A stretch of 59,290 bases of DNA, from NCBI GenBank assembly GCA_947453445.1, contig CANGGP010000015.1, forward strand, positions 1-59,290, written 5' to 3'. Position 1 is the first letter of the stretch. The number at the start of each line of letters is the position of its first letter. The position numbers and the translations under genes were made by a program. Under the pieces are notes generated by a model that searched no databases, had not been told where the DNA came from, and worked only from the letters and a program-made list of their open reading frames with translations. Shown piece by piece: positions 25,235 through 34,796 of the stretch. Origin of the DNA: Sphingobacteriaceae bacterium (GTDB taxonomy: Bacteria > Bacteroidota > Bacteroidia > B-17B0 > Aurantibacillaceae).

Positions 25235-25987
25235 TTAGTCCAATATCTTTTCGCTGAGTAATTGTCCCAGTAATTTTCTTTCGCCATTGTAATAAGCCAC
25301 TATAAAGGCTTCTTTTAAATCGCAGGCCTGTACTTTGCGTAAAACTACCAAAGCCTCGTTATAGCTGCTGTAATTGCCAATTGTAAAGCGTGTAATGTAA
25401 TCACTGTCAATTTTTCGAATAATTTTAGGCAAACTAATCATGGGCGTATAATTAAAATTCTCATAAAATTTAAAAGCGCCCACTTGAATTTTATAATATA
25501 AATTTTCTTTCACCAGTTTGCCGTATTTCTCTTCAAAGCCCGCTAATTTCAGACTTTTATTGTATTTCTCGTCGATGGCTTTTTTGAGTTCTTCAAGTTT
25601 ATGGTCATAGGCCGGAGATGTAAAATCTGCAAACACATTGATGCTTTTGTCAGAATCCAAATTTTTAGTGCTCACCAACAATACTTGTGGTGGAAATTTA
25701 TTGACTTTTACAAGCAATTCATACTCATCACCTTTGCGCAATTGTGTTTTAAATAAACCGGTTTTTTCGTTGGCATTTGTTTTTTCTAAACTACCATGAT
25801 TTTTTAATGTGGAGTTAATTTCAATCACGGCCGCATGCGGCTTGCCATCAACCGTTACCATGCCTTCAATGGCTATTTGCAAGGTTTGTTGGGCCTGCGT
25901 AGCCATAAAGTGTGGACCCAAAATAGGCGACAGCTCAAATGAACCATGCATTAATAAGCACACCGAAATCAACACAATGGTTTTCAT
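25235..25987 (-). CDS. Secreted protein with C-terminal SPOR-like domain
   Basis: A 250-aa protein with a signal peptide of about 32 residues. Residues 34-130 form a beta-sandwich like an OmpA-linked carboxypeptidase-regulatory domain (EGMVTVDGKPHAAVIEI). A charged helix follows (EELKKAIDEKYNKSLKLAGFEEKYGKLV). The C-terminal part starts YYKIQVGAF and continues with RFTIGNYSSYNEALVVLRKV, which is the pattern of SPOR peptidoglycan-binding domains. A role at the cell wall is likely. It is transcribed alone. Confidence 0.78.
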   Translation of the reverse strand: MKTIVLISVCLLMHGSFELSPILGPHFMATQAQQTLQIAIEGMVTVDGKPHAAVIEINSTLKNHGSLEKTNANEKTGLFKTQLRKGDEYELLVKVNKFPPQVLLVSTKNLDSDKSINVFADFTSPAYDHKLEELKKAIDEKYNKSLKLAGFEEKYGKLVKENLYYKIQVGAFKFYENFNYTPMISLPKIIRKIDSDYITRFTIGNYSSYNEALVVLRKVQACDLKEAFIVAYYNGERKLLGQLLSEKILD

Positions 25988-26026
25988 CGACTGTGCTTAA
26001 TAGTGATTGGCGAAACAGGAAATTGC

Positions 26027-28102
26027 TTAATTGTTGATTGGTAACAATCCATATTCTTTACCGTAAATCAACATTTGTGTTTTAAAATCTTCAGGATAAG
26101 TAATTTTCACATCAATTATTTTATCGCCTTCCATCACCGGCATCAACTTAGGTTGAATAAAACCGGCGTATGGTGCAATCTTTAAATTGCTGTAACGTGA
26201 TAACACTTCCTTGTGTAATTCAGGATCAATTTTAACGCCGTAATTTTCAATTAAAGCCTGACCTGCCTTGTAGTCACCTTGCGATTTTATGCGTTGTATC
26301 TCTCTCAATAAATCGCCAAACAAAACCCTCAACTTGGCATAGTCGTTTACTACAAAATATGTTTTTCCGTTTTCAAATATTTTCTCAATTACTTTGTCTT
26401 TGCTGCCTTTTTCATATACCCAAGCAGCAACCATTTTACGGTTACGCATATGCGCTTCTTCAATGTCCTTGCCCGGTTTAATGCGCGCCAATTGCACAAT
26501 CAAGCCTTTGGTGATGTATTCATCATAAGCTGCCTTACCGTAATCTAAACTTGGCATTACACCCAATTCAACCAATTTAGGATCCATTAAGTAATACAAT
26601 GCCACTAAATCAGCACGACCTTCCTCCAAAGCACTGGCATAATTTTTTAATGTTTCATGCGGTTGTCCAATGCCTGCTTCTATTTGTCCGCTGGCATGCC
26701 CAATTACTTCATGCATATCGGTGTGCAATTTATCAGCCAAAGAGGCATAATTCATCACACGGTCTTTGGTGGCTTGGTCATAATAAAATTCATTCACCAC
26801 ACTGCCACCGGCTGCTTGATCATAGGCTTCAACAATATTTCCCAAGTTAACCGATTTGCTGCCATGTGTTTCGCGAATCCATTCGTTATTTGGTAAATTA
26901 ATACCAATCGGGGTGCTAGGCGCAGCATCACCACTTTCAACAACAGCATTAATTACTTTCGCCGAAATACCGGTTACACTTTTTTTCTTGTGTTGAGGCA
27001 AAATAGGGGAGTTGTCTTCAAACCATTGCGCGTTGGCACCAATGGTGGCTATGCGTTTGCTGGCTTCAAAATCTTTAATCGACACCACCGATTCAAACGA
27101 GCCTTTTTTACCCAATGGATCATGGTACACTTCAATAAATCCATTCACCACATCAACTGCACTTTCAGTGTCTTGTACCCATGCAATATTATAAGTGTCA
27201 AAATCAACAAGACTACCTGTTTTGTAAAAAGTAATCAATGCATCAATGGATTTTTTCTGTTTTTCATTTTCTGTTACAGTACTGGCTTTTCCTAACCAAT
27301 ACACAATTTTTTCAATGGCTGCCGAATACATGCCGCCCACTTTCCAAACTTTTTCGATCACCTTGCCGTTTTCCTTTACAACCTTGCTGTTTAAGCCATA
27401 CATCGGATTTTGTTTGCTGTTTTTATCGGTTTGGGCTTCATAAAATTTTAAGACCTCTGCCTGATTCACACCTTCATAAAAATTCACTGCACTAGCCTGA
27501 ATCATGTCTGTTTTGGCATCCAAACTCACGCGCTTAGGTGCTATCGCAGGATTGTAAACCAAGTCGGCCACAAACTTAATAAAGTCTGTTTTACTCTGAT
27601 TGGCGGCCTTTGGTAAACTTGCTTCATCAACATGTTCTAAGGCATGCATAAAAAATTCCTGCGAACATTCAGGAAAAAATTTATCATGGTTGTAATGGTG
27701 ATGAATACCATTGCTAAACCAAACACGCTTGGCATACACTTCCAATTTTTTATACTCATCGCTTGCATTATCATGACTCTCAGTGTTCAAAAGGGCTTCC
27801 AATGTTTTACGAATCACCAAATTGTATTTATAATTCTGATCAAAATTGATGTCTCTTCCACACAATGCGGCTTCGTATAAATAATACAACAAAGTTTTGT
27901 TTTGTAAACTGAGCTCGTCGAATCCTTTCACCTGATAACGCAACACACGCAAATCGGAAAATTGCTCGGCTACATAATTAAATTTTTCTTCAGCTTTTAC
28001 CACTGTATCTGTTTTTACAGTGTTTTGTGCTAATTCATTTTTGTCTGAATGACATGCATTTAATACTAATGCCAAACCGGAAAGCGTGATGATTTTTTTC
28101 AT
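26027..28102 (-). CDS. M49-family dipeptidyl peptidase III-like lipoprotein
   Basis: The enzyme would release dipeptides from the N-terminus of short peptides using zinc. The zinc motif is HEVIGH at residues 464-469 (M49 proteins have HELLGH/HExxGH) and the second motif is LEEGRADLVALYY. The ATG at 28102 gives a 691-aa protein with a lipoprotein signal ending LVLNAC (Cys17); a longer TTG-started frame would bury that signal, so it is rejected. Most DPP III proteins are cytosolic; an exported lipoprotein form is a Bacteroidota trait I recall. It is probably periplasmic or surface-attached. Confidence 0.9.
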   Translation of the reverse strand: MKKIITLSGLALVLNACHSDKNELAQNTVKTDTVVKAEEKFNYVAEQFSDLRVLRYQVKGFDELSLQNKTLLYYLYEAALCGRDINFDQNYKYNLVIRKTLEALLNTESHDNASDEYKKLEVYAKRVWFSNGIHHHYNHDKFFPECSQEFFMHALEHVDEASLPKAANQSKTDFIKFVADLVYNPAIAPKRVSLDAKTDMIQASAVNFYEGVNQAEVLKFYEAQTDKNSKQNPMYGLNSKVVKENGKVIEKVWKVGGMYSAAIEKIVYWLGKASTVTENEKQKKSIDALITFYKTGSLVDFDTYNIAWVQDTESAVDVVNGFIEVYHDPLGKKGSFESVVSIKDFEASKRIATIGANAQWFEDNSPILPQHKKKSVTGISAKVINAVVESGDAAPSTPIGINLPNNEWIRETHGSKSVNLGNIVEAYDQAAGGSVVNEFYYDQATKDRVMNYASLADKLHTDMHEVIGHASGQIEAGIGQPHETLKNYASALEEGRADLVALYYLMDPKLVELGVMPSLDYGKAAYDEYITKGLIVQLARIKPGKDIEEAHMRNRKMVAAWVYEKGSKDKVIEKIFENGKTYFVVNDYAKLRVLFGDLLREIQRIKSQGDYKAGQALIENYGVKIDPELHKEVLSRYSNLKIAPYAGFIQPKLMPVMEGDKIIDVKITYPEDFKTQMLIYGKEYGLLPINN

Positions 28103-28278
28103 GGATAGGTGAATAATGTGTGCAAGTTTAAGACTTATTTCAGGCTTTTGCAAAGAAGCTTTTAATAATTAATGATCAGGTTTTATGACTGTTTCAGCAT
28201 CACGCTAAGCCACTTAAATAACTGATGATAATCATTCAAGTTCAATCAATTTTTTGATTCACCGATGAATTTATTTCT

Positions 28279-29514
28279 TTAGTCTATTAAATCTTTTGGA
28301 TAACAGATAAAATGCTTGGTAACCGGCTTACTTAAACTTTGGATGTTTAGTAAATCACTGGCATCGGCTACATCAACCAATTTTCCGTTTTTCATCAAAA
28401 TGTTGATGTGTATGCTTTTTGCACTGTAAGCACTGTTGTTCACTGTGTCGGTAAACACAAAATAATGGGCTTCCTTTTTGCTGATGCCATATAAACGACT
28501 AACTTTTTGCGTCAGTGTTGTGATCAGTTTCTTGCTGATAGGCGCGTTTTGAATTTCTACTTTAAACAATTTTCGCTCCAAAATTTGAAGGCATAAACGC
28601 GATAGAATTTTATCCTCGTGCTCGCTCCAAACCTTTATCGAAGCCACAACATCGTGGTCATCGAGTTTCGAAAATTGTTGTAATATGTTTTTGTCTTTTT
28701 TAAAATCGTTGATGGTATAGTTCTTCTGTAAGAAAAATTGTAAGGCCGGTGTGGCGAACAAAATTTCACCCGTGGCACTTAGTTCTTTAGCCCGTTTCAA
28801 AATATTGACCAATAAATTTTCGGCACTCAATACCGTTTTGTGCAAATATACCTGCCAGTACATCAATCGCCTCGCAATTAAAAATTTTTCGATGCTGTAA
28901 ATGGCCTTGTGCTCAACCACCAATTCGTTTTTCACCACAGCCAACATTTTAATAATTCTATCGCTGCTTATTACGCCTTCGCTTACACCTGTAAAAAAAC
29001 TGTCGCGCTTCAAATAATCCAATCGGTCCATATCCAATTGTGAACTCACCAATTGATGCAAAAATTTCTTTTTGTGTTGGTTGTTAAATATTTGTATGGC
29101 CAAACTTAATTTGCCCGAAAAGGCTTCATTTAAGCGACTCATAAACAAACTGCTGATGGTTTCGTGGCTAATGCCGTTTACCAAACTGTGTTCCAATGCA
29201 TGTGAAAAAGGACCATGCCCGATATCGTGTAATAAAATAGCAATCAAAACAGCTTCTTCTTCCGCTGCACTGATGTCAACATTTTTTTGCTTCAAAGTTT
29301 GAATGGCATCTTGCATTAAATGCATCGCACCAATGGCATGGTGAAACCTGGTGTGCAAGGCGCCGGGATAAACCAAATTGGTTAAACCCAGTTGTTTAAT
29401 TCTTCGTAGGCGTTGAAAATAGGGGTGATTGATTAGGTCGTATATCAGTTCTCCGGGTATGGTTACAAAACCGTAAATAGGATCGTTAATGATTTTTTTC
29501 TTGTTGGTGGGCAT
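28279..29514 (-). CDS. HD-domain phosphohydrolase
   Basis: A 411-aa cytoplasmic HD-superfamily protein. The metal motifs are clear: ALHTRFHHAIGAMHLM (H), AILLHDIGHGPFSHALEHSL (HD), and SSQLDMDRLDYLKRDSFFTG (D). Proteins of this kind are dNTP triphosphohydrolase-like; the substrate is not settled. It is divergent from porX, with an 81-base gap that must contain both promoters. Confidence 0.92.
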   Translation of the reverse strand: MPTNKKKIINDPIYGFVTIPGELIYDLINHPYFQRLRRIKQLGLTNLVYPGALHTRFHHAIGAMHLMQDAIQTLKQKNVDISAAEEEAVLIAILLHDIGHGPFSHALEHSLVNGISHETISSLFMSRLNEAFSGKLSLAIQIFNNQHKKKFLHQLVSSQLDMDRLDYLKRDSFFTGVSEGVISSDRIIKMLAVVKNELVVEHKAIYSIEKFLIARRLMYWQVYLHKTVLSAENLLVNILKRAKELSATGEILFATPALQFFLQKNYTINDFKKDKNILQQFSKLDDHDVVASIKVWSEHEDKILSRLCLQILERKLFKVEIQNAPISKKLITTLTQKVSRLYGISKKEAHYFVFTDTVNNSAYSAKSIHINILMKNGKLVDVADASDLLNIQSLSKPVTKHFICYPKDLID

Positions 29515-29595
29515 TAATTTTTTTTAAAACTAAAATTCGTTAAATAGGATAATACCCCTAAATTTAATACGTTATTTGCAATAAAACCAATAGCA

Positions 29596-31152
29596 ATGGA
29601 GAAAATAAAAATTTTATGGGCCGATGATGAGGTGGAATTGTTGAAACCGCACATTTTATTTTTAAACAACAAGGGTTATGATGTAATCACTGCCTTAAGC
29701 GGCGACGAAGCCATTGATTTGGTTGCCGACAATAATGAAATTGCTGCTGTGCTGTTGGATGAAAACATGCCCGGCTTATCAGGTTTGGAAACATTGGTGA
29801 AAATCAAACAAAGTCACCAAGACATTCCGGTGATCATGATCACCAAAAGTGAGGAAGAACACATTATGGATGATGCCATTGGCAGTAAAATTGCCGATTA
29901 CCTCATTAAACCGGTAAATCCTAACCAAATTTTATTGGCCTTAAAAAAAGCACTCGATAATAAACGTTTGGTGAGTGAAAAAACCAACACCGATTACCGT
30001 AAGGAATTCGGCGCCATTGGCATGAGCATTAACGATAATTTAACTTGGGAAGAATGGGCTGCCTTGTACAAAAAAATTATTTATTGGGAATTGGAAATGG
30101 ATAAACTGCAAGACAAAAGCATGTATGATGTTTTGAAAATGCAAAAGTCGGACGCCAACAACCAGTTTTTTAAATTCATTGAAAAAAATTACATCAATTG
30201 GCTCAACGGTAAAAACCAAAACCCACCCGTGATGAGCCACACACTCATCAAAAATAAATTCATTCAAGAGTTAAGCGGGAGCGATCCGGTATTTTTTATT
30301 TTAATTGATAATTTGCGTTTTGACCAATGGAAAATTATTCAACCTTTTATACAGGATTATTACAAAGTTGAAGCCGAGGAATCTTATTTCAGTATTTTAC
30401 CCACTGCCACACAATACGCGCGAAATGCCATCTTTAGCGGATTATTACCAAGCGAAATAGAAAAACGTTTTCCCGATTTTTGGTTAAATGACGAAGAAGA
30501 GGGTGGTAAAAATTTACACGAAGAAGCTTTAATGCAAGCACAATTAAAGCGACTTGGTAAAGAATTTAAAATGAGTTATACCAAAATCACCAATTTTAAT
30601 GCCGGGAAAAAATTGGCCGATAACATCAATAACTTATTGCAAAATAAACTGAATGTGATTGTATACAATTTTGTGGATATGCTCAGTCACGCGCGTACCG
30701 AAATGGAAGTGATTCGTGAATTGGCTGAAAATGAATCAGCATATCGCGGCATCACCAAAAGTTGGTTCGAACATTCTCCTTTGTTCGACATCATCAAACA
30801 ATTGGCTGCCAAAAAAATTAAAGTGGTGATTACCACCGATCACGGCACTGTGCATGTGAAGGAACCAACAAAAATATTAGGCGATAAAAATGTGAACAAC
30901 AATTTGCGTTATAAACAAGGCAAGGCATTGGAGTATAGCGCCAAAGAAGTTTTTGAAATTAAAAATCCAAGCGATGCTTTTTTGCCTAAACAACATCCTA
31001 GTACACGCTTTGTATTTGCCCGCGAAGATCGTTTTTTTGCCTATCCCAATAACTACAACTATTACGTGAATTATTACAAAAACACCTTTCAACATGGCGG
31101 TGTGAGCCTAGAGGAAATAATTATCCCTTACATTGTGTTGAATGCAAAATAA
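29596..31152 (+). CDS. porX: T9SS regulator PorX (response regulator with PglZ domain)
   Basis: PorX is a response regulator controlling type IX secretion in Porphyromonas and Flavobacterium, with a receiver domain joined to an alkaline-phosphatase-like PglZ domain. The 518-aa protein has receiver residues D10, D11, the phospho-acceptor D55 (LLDENMPG), T83 and K105. The PglZ part (about 220-515) carries DNLRFDQW, PTATQYARNAIFSGL, VDMLSHARTEME and TTDHGTVHV, the metal-binding elements of the phosphatase core. The length is typical. tsaE follows 9 bases later. It gives the T9SS substrate genes at 5298 and 37693-55429 a plausible regulator in the same region. Confidence 0.94.
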   Translation: MEKIKILWADDEVELLKPHILFLNNKGYDVITALSGDEAIDLVADNNEIAAVLLDENMPGLSGLETLVKIKQSHQDIPVIMITKSEEEHIMDDAIGSKIADYLIKPVNPNQILLALKKALDNKRLVSEKTNTDYRKEFGAIGMSINDNLTWEEWAALYKKIIYWELEMDKLQDKSMYDVLKMQKSDANNQFFKFIEKNYINWLNGKNQNPPVMSHTLIKNKFIQELSGSDPVFFILIDNLRFDQWKIIQPFIQDYYKVEAEESYFSILPTATQYARNAIFSGLLPSEIEKRFPDFWLNDEEEGGKNLHEEALMQAQLKRLGKEFKMSYTKITNFNAGKKLADNINNLLQNKLNVIVYNFVDMLSHARTEMEVIRELAENESAYRGITKSWFEHSPLFDIIKQLAAKKIKVVITTDHGTVHVKEPTKILGDKNVNNNLRYKQGKALEYSAKEVFEIKNPSDAFLPKQHPSTRFVFAREDRFFAYPNNYNYYVNYYKNTFQHGGVSLEEIIIPYIVLNAK

Positions 31153-31161
31153 TTTTGTTTG

Positions 31162-31596
31162 ATGTTTCAAAACGAAATCAATTTACAAGTTAATTCAATT
31201 GCTGATTTACCTGTGGCAGCCAAAAAATTAATTGCGTTTTTTGGTCAATATAAAATTGTGCTCTTTGAAGCACCTATGGGGGCAGGCAAAACAACCTTGA
31301 TCAAAGAAATTTGCCGTTGCCTTGGTAGCAATGATCTGTTTAGCAGTCCTACCTATGCCTTGGTGAATGAATATGCATCGCCACACGGTAAAATTTTTCA
31401 TTTTGATTTATACCGATTAAAAAATACCGAAGAACTTTTTGATATAGGCATCGAAGATTATCTTGCCGCCAACAACTTTTGCTTTGTTGAATGGCCCGAA
31501 AAGCTGATAGAAATCATCGATTCAAATTATGTGCAACTCGAAATAAAAATCGACGAAAATATTCGTTACATTCGAGCCACAAAAATCACAATATGA
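31162..31596 (+). CDS. tsaE: tRNA t6A-synthesis ATPase TsaE
   Basis: TsaE is the small ATPase of the complex that makes N6-threonylcarbamoyladenosine at position 37 of tRNAs. The 144-aa protein has the Walker A motif GAGKTT (residues 40-45, preceded by EAPM), SSPTYALVNEY, and FHFDLYRLKNTEELFDIGIEDYL, ending with FVEWPEKL. The ATG at 31162 is preferred over the TTG immediately before it. It overlaps the next gene by 4 bases and follows porX closely, a common arrangement in Bacteroidota. Confidence 0.94.
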   Translation: MFQNEINLQVNSIADLPVAAKKLIAFFGQYKIVLFEAPMGAGKTTLIKEICRCLGSNDLFSSPTYALVNEYASPHGKIFHFDLYRLKNTEELFDIGIEDYLAANNFCFVEWPEKLIEIIDSNYVQLEIKIDENIRYIRATKITI

Positions 31597-32429
31597 AACA
31601 CCTTCTTGTTTTATTTTTAACTGTATTTACATTTACTGCTTTTTCACAAAACGATACCATTAAACCCAAAATCAAAAAGAAACATTATGTGTATTATACC
31701 TGGGGTTACACAAGGGCTTGGTATAGCACCAGCACCATTCATTTTGTAGATTTATCGAATAAATACCATCCGGTAACAGGCAATAACAATTATTACGATT
31801 TTACCATTTCAAATGTACACGCCACCGATCGCGCTGATTTTAATAAAATTCGTGATGTCATCAATATCACCATTCCACAATTTGTGAGCCGTTTGGGCTT
31901 TCATATCAATAATAAATGGGATTTTGAAATCAATTACGACCACGCCAAATATGTGGTTGATGATGGACAACGCACCCATATTAAAGGACAAATTTTTGGT
32001 CAGCCTGTTGATAAGGACACCACCTTAACGCCTGCTTTATTGCATTTTGAGCACACCGATGGCGCTAACTTTTGGATGTTTAATGCAGTGCGTAAATTTG
32101 ATTTAATAAAACGAGGCGATTTATTTCGCGCCACTTGGGTAGTGAAGCCGGGTGCCGGCTTTGTGTTTCCACGTACCGATGTAACCATGTTTGGCGAACG
32201 TCTCAATAACAATTGGCACATTTCAGGTTGGATTGTGGGGGTTGAAAGTGGATTGCGTTTACAATTTATCACACATGGTTTTTTCGAATTTGTCGGAAAG
32301 GCAGTGTACGCCGATTACACCAAATGTTTGGTGTTGGGTAAAGGCAATGGTACCGCCAATCACCATTTTTTCGCCACTCAACTTACTGCCACCATAGGGT
32401 ATAAGTTTTGTTCGAAATCAAATCAATAA
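31593..32429 (+). CDS. Predicted outer membrane beta-barrel protein
   Basis: The ATG at 31593 overlaps the tsaE stop by 4 bases and starts a good signal peptide (ending TFTAFSQ), so the earlier start at 31491 is rejected. The mature protein (278 aa in all) alternates aromatic and polar residues in strand-like stretches and includes SGWIVGVESGLRLQF and LTATIGYKF near the end, as outer-membrane barrels do. There is no named domain. Its link to porX/tsaE may be only operonic. Confidence 0.72.
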   Translation: MKHLLVLFLTVFTFTAFSQNDTIKPKIKKKHYVYYTWGYTRAWYSTSTIHFVDLSNKYHPVTGNNNYYDFTISNVHATDRADFNKIRDVINITIPQFVSRLGFHINNKWDFEINYDHAKYVVDDGQRTHIKGQIFGQPVDKDTTLTPALLHFEHTDGANFWMFNAVRKFDLIKRGDLFRATWVVKPGAGFVFPRTDVTMFGERLNNNWHISGWIVGVESGLRLQFITHGFFEFVGKAVYADYTKCLVLGKGNGTANHHFFATQLTATIGYKFCSKSNQ

Positions 32430-32487
32430 ACGCTTTTAATTTTAGTGAGAGATAATGCTTGAAGCCTCACAGGCATTCAATTTCAGT

Positions 32488-33357
32488 TCAACTGAAATAA
32501 ATATCCATACAAACAAATACACTGAAAGCAACACTGGCAATACCGTTAGTGGTGCCAAAGGCCAAATTTACTTTGCTCAAATCGTTTGGTTTTACAAGCG
32601 TATGCTGATAAATTAATAAGCCTGTAAAAAGCACAGCGCCTATCAAATAGTATTTTCCAAAAGGACCATAAAGATACGCCAAGCTTAACAGCATCACCAC
32701 CATTACATGAAAAGCTCTCGACAAAAGCAAGGCGTTTTTTCTTCCCAAATAAACAGGAATAGATTTTAATTTTTGACTACGATCAAATTCATCATCTTGC
32801 AAGGCATAAATAATATCAAAACCACTCACCCAAAAAAACACAATCACACTAAAAATAATTGGGAGTACGGCAAATTGAGAAGTAAGCGCAATATAGGCGC
32901 CAATAGGGGCAAGGGCCAATCCCATTCCCAAAATTAAATGGCAGAGCGGCGTAAACCTTTTGGTGAAACTGTAGCCTAAAACCACCAGCAAAGCCACCGG
33001 CGATAAATAAAAACAAAGTGGATTTATAAAATAAGTAGCCGTCATAAATATCAGCGAACTTACAATCACCAAGGCCAAGGCTGCTTTTGGAGATATTTGT
33101 CCCGACGGAATTTCACGCACCACCGTTCGCGGATTCAAAGCATCAAATTCTCGATCAATATAACGGTTAAATGCCATGGCAGCGCTTCTCGCCATTACCA
33201 TACAAACCAAAACCAACAAAAAAGTACTTAAACTAAATTCCGCATCTCCTGTTCGAATGGCCATGAAAAAACCAATCAAAGCAAAGGGCAATGCAAAAAT
33301 GGTGTGACTGAATTTCACCAACGAAAGATATTTATTGAGCGTGCGAATCAAAAGCAA
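32488..33357 (-). CDS. UbiA-family prenyltransferase, MqnP-like
   Basis: A 289-aa membrane protein with about eight helices and the two Asp-rich prenyl-diphosphate sites of the UbiA family: NRYIDREFD (about residue 64) and DIIYALQDDEFDR (about 185). The spacing and MARSAAMAFNRYID match the group often annotated as MqnP, the prenyltransferase of the futalosine menaquinone route; 4-hydroxybenzoate prenylation is the alternative. No ATG precedes residue 32, so a TTG start (33357, or 33351) is the best guess. The gene starts 18 bases after the preceding minus-strand gene. Confidence 0.85.
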   Translation of the reverse strand: MLLIRTLNKYLSLVKFSHTIFALPFALIGFFMAIRTGDAEFSLSTFLLVLVCMVMARSAAMAFNRYIDREFDALNPRTVVREIPSGQISPKAALALVIVSSLIFMTATYFINPLCFYLSPVALLVVLGYSFTKRFTPLCHLILGMGLALAPIGAYIALTSQFAVLPIIFSVIVFFWVSGFDIIYALQDDEFDRSQKLKSIPVYLGRKNALLLSRAFHVMVVMLLSLAYLYGPFGKYYLIGAVLFTGLLIYQHTLVKPNDLSKVNLAFGTTNGIASVAFSVFVCMDIYFS

Positions 33358-33374
33358 TCTGTATTTAATGAATA

Positions 33375-34796
33375 TTATTTTCCCCTGCCTTGCAACACAA
33401 TTAAAATTGTATGCACCAATATTTTAAAGTCCAACAATAAACTCATATTTTCAACATATAAAATATCAAATTTTAAACGGTCAATCATTTCGTCTACATT
33501 TTCAGCATAGCCAAATTTTACTTGTCCCCAACTGGTAATGCCCGGTCTTATTTTTTGCAGGTGTTTGTAGTGCGGTGCTTTTAAAACAATTTTATCGATG
33601 TAATAACGACGTTCTGGGCGCGGACCAACCAAACTCATATCACCAATTAAAACATTGTAAAACTGCGGCATTTCATCCAAACGTACTTTTCTTAGAAAAC
33701 GACCAAAGGAAGTCACACGCGGGTCGTTAGCACTTGATAGGGCAGGGCCTTCACGCTCTGCATCCGGTGTCATAGTGCGGTACTTGTAAATGTAAAATGG
33801 CTTGCCGTGAATACCAATGCGTTCTTGTTTAAAAAACATCGATCCTTTTGAACCCAATCGTACCAAAATACCGATGAGCAAAAACAACCAACTAAAACAA
33901 ATCAATACAACAATCGAAACAAATACATCAATGAAACGCTTCACCGAAATTTGCCATTCAGGAATGATTTGATTTTTAATTTCAATTAAAGGAGTGCCTA
34001 AAATGCTGGTCATTTTAACATGACCACTCAGAATATCATAAATATCAGGAATGATTTTAATAATCACACCCATGTCTCCCAAATCATTCACAATGTTTTT
34101 AATGTAATCATGCTCCCAACTTTCTAAAGCAATAATCACTTCTTCAATTTGGTTTTGCTCAATAATGTTTTTAATGTCGTGGTATTCACCCAAATGTTTT
34201 AATTCTTTTTTTAGTTCTTCCGAATAACCGTTTTTACCTTCAATGTGAATAAAACCAATAAAGTCGTTGCCAATGCCATACTTGAGTGAATTGATTTCTC
34301 TAAACATTTTCAAAGCCCTTTCATTACTGCCAAGGATGATGGTTTTAAAACCAAATTGTTTACGATGAATTTGTTTATTCGTAGCGGTTGATAAAGCAAA
34401 TCGAATAGCAGCAGTTAATGTAAAGTGCGCTGTGAAAATCACAAAATACATTTTGTAATACAATCTATACGACACCACTGAATCATCGAGTAACAAAACA
34501 AAAAACATCACGGTAACACCAATGATTGATGTGCTCAGTGTTTGAAAAAATTCGTTGATACGTGATTTACGCAACACATTGTTGTACGAACCCGACAAAT
34601 AATACACCAACACCCAAATCACCGGCAACACAATCACACTAATGAAAAATTGATTGTCGAAAATGTTACTCGGTATTTCGCCGGTTTTTAAAGAATCAAC
34701 TTGTGTTTTACGATAATAGTTAAAAATGGTCCATGCCATTGCCGCCGAAAACAAATCCGCCAAAATATAGTATATGGTGCTGAGTCGTTTACGCAT
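33375..34796 (-). CDS. Polyprenyl glycosylphosphotransferase (WbaP-type, long form)
   Basis: A 473-aa integral membrane protein: an N-terminal set of four or five helices, a cytoplasmic Rossmann-like middle domain (about 145-255, TIILGSNERALKMFREI), another helix (about 280-305) and the C-terminal sugar-transferase domain (FKQERIGIHGKPFYIYKYRTM, RLDEMPQFYNVL, GDMSLVGPRPE). It transfers a sugar-1-phosphate to undecaprenyl phosphate to start a surface polysaccharide. The start overlaps the preceding lipoprotein by 1 base, so they are cotranscribed. This is the second such enzyme in the window. Confidence 0.92.
   Translation of the reverse strand: MRKRLSTIYYILADLFSAAMAWTIFNYYRKTQVDSLKTGEIPSNIFDNQFFISVIVLPVIWVLVYYLSGSYNNVLRKSRINEFFQTLSTSIIGVTVMFFVLLLDDSVVSYRLYYKMYFVIFTAHFTLTAAIRFALSTATNKQIHRKQFGFKTIILGSNERALKMFREINSLKYGIGNDFIGFIHIEGKNGYSEELKKELKHLGEYHDIKNIIEQNQIEEVIIALESWEHDYIKNIVNDLGDMGVIIKIIPDIYDILSGHVKMTSILGTPLIEIKNQIIPEWQISVKRFIDVFVSIVVLICFSWLFLLIGILVRLGSKGSMFFKQERIGIHGKPFYIYKYRTMTPDAEREGPALSSANDPRVTSFGRFLRKVRLDEMPQFYNVLIGDMSLVGPRPERRYYIDKIVLKAPHYKHLQKIRPGITSWGQVKFGYAENVDEMIDRLKFDILYVENMSLLLDFKILVHTILIVLQGRGK

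Noticed and set aside
28103-28153. TTG start for the M49 protein
   Set aside because: It would put 17 residues in front of a good lipoprotein signal peptide.
31491-31592. Upstream start for the gene after tsaE
   Set aside because: The first 34 residues lie inside tsaE and are basic; the ATG at 31593 starts a signal peptide and overlaps the stop by 4 bases.
32430-32487. Possible bidirectional terminator between the barrel gene and the prenyltransferase
   Set aside because: Only short imperfect pairing (GCC/GGC) with no T-run; not convincing.
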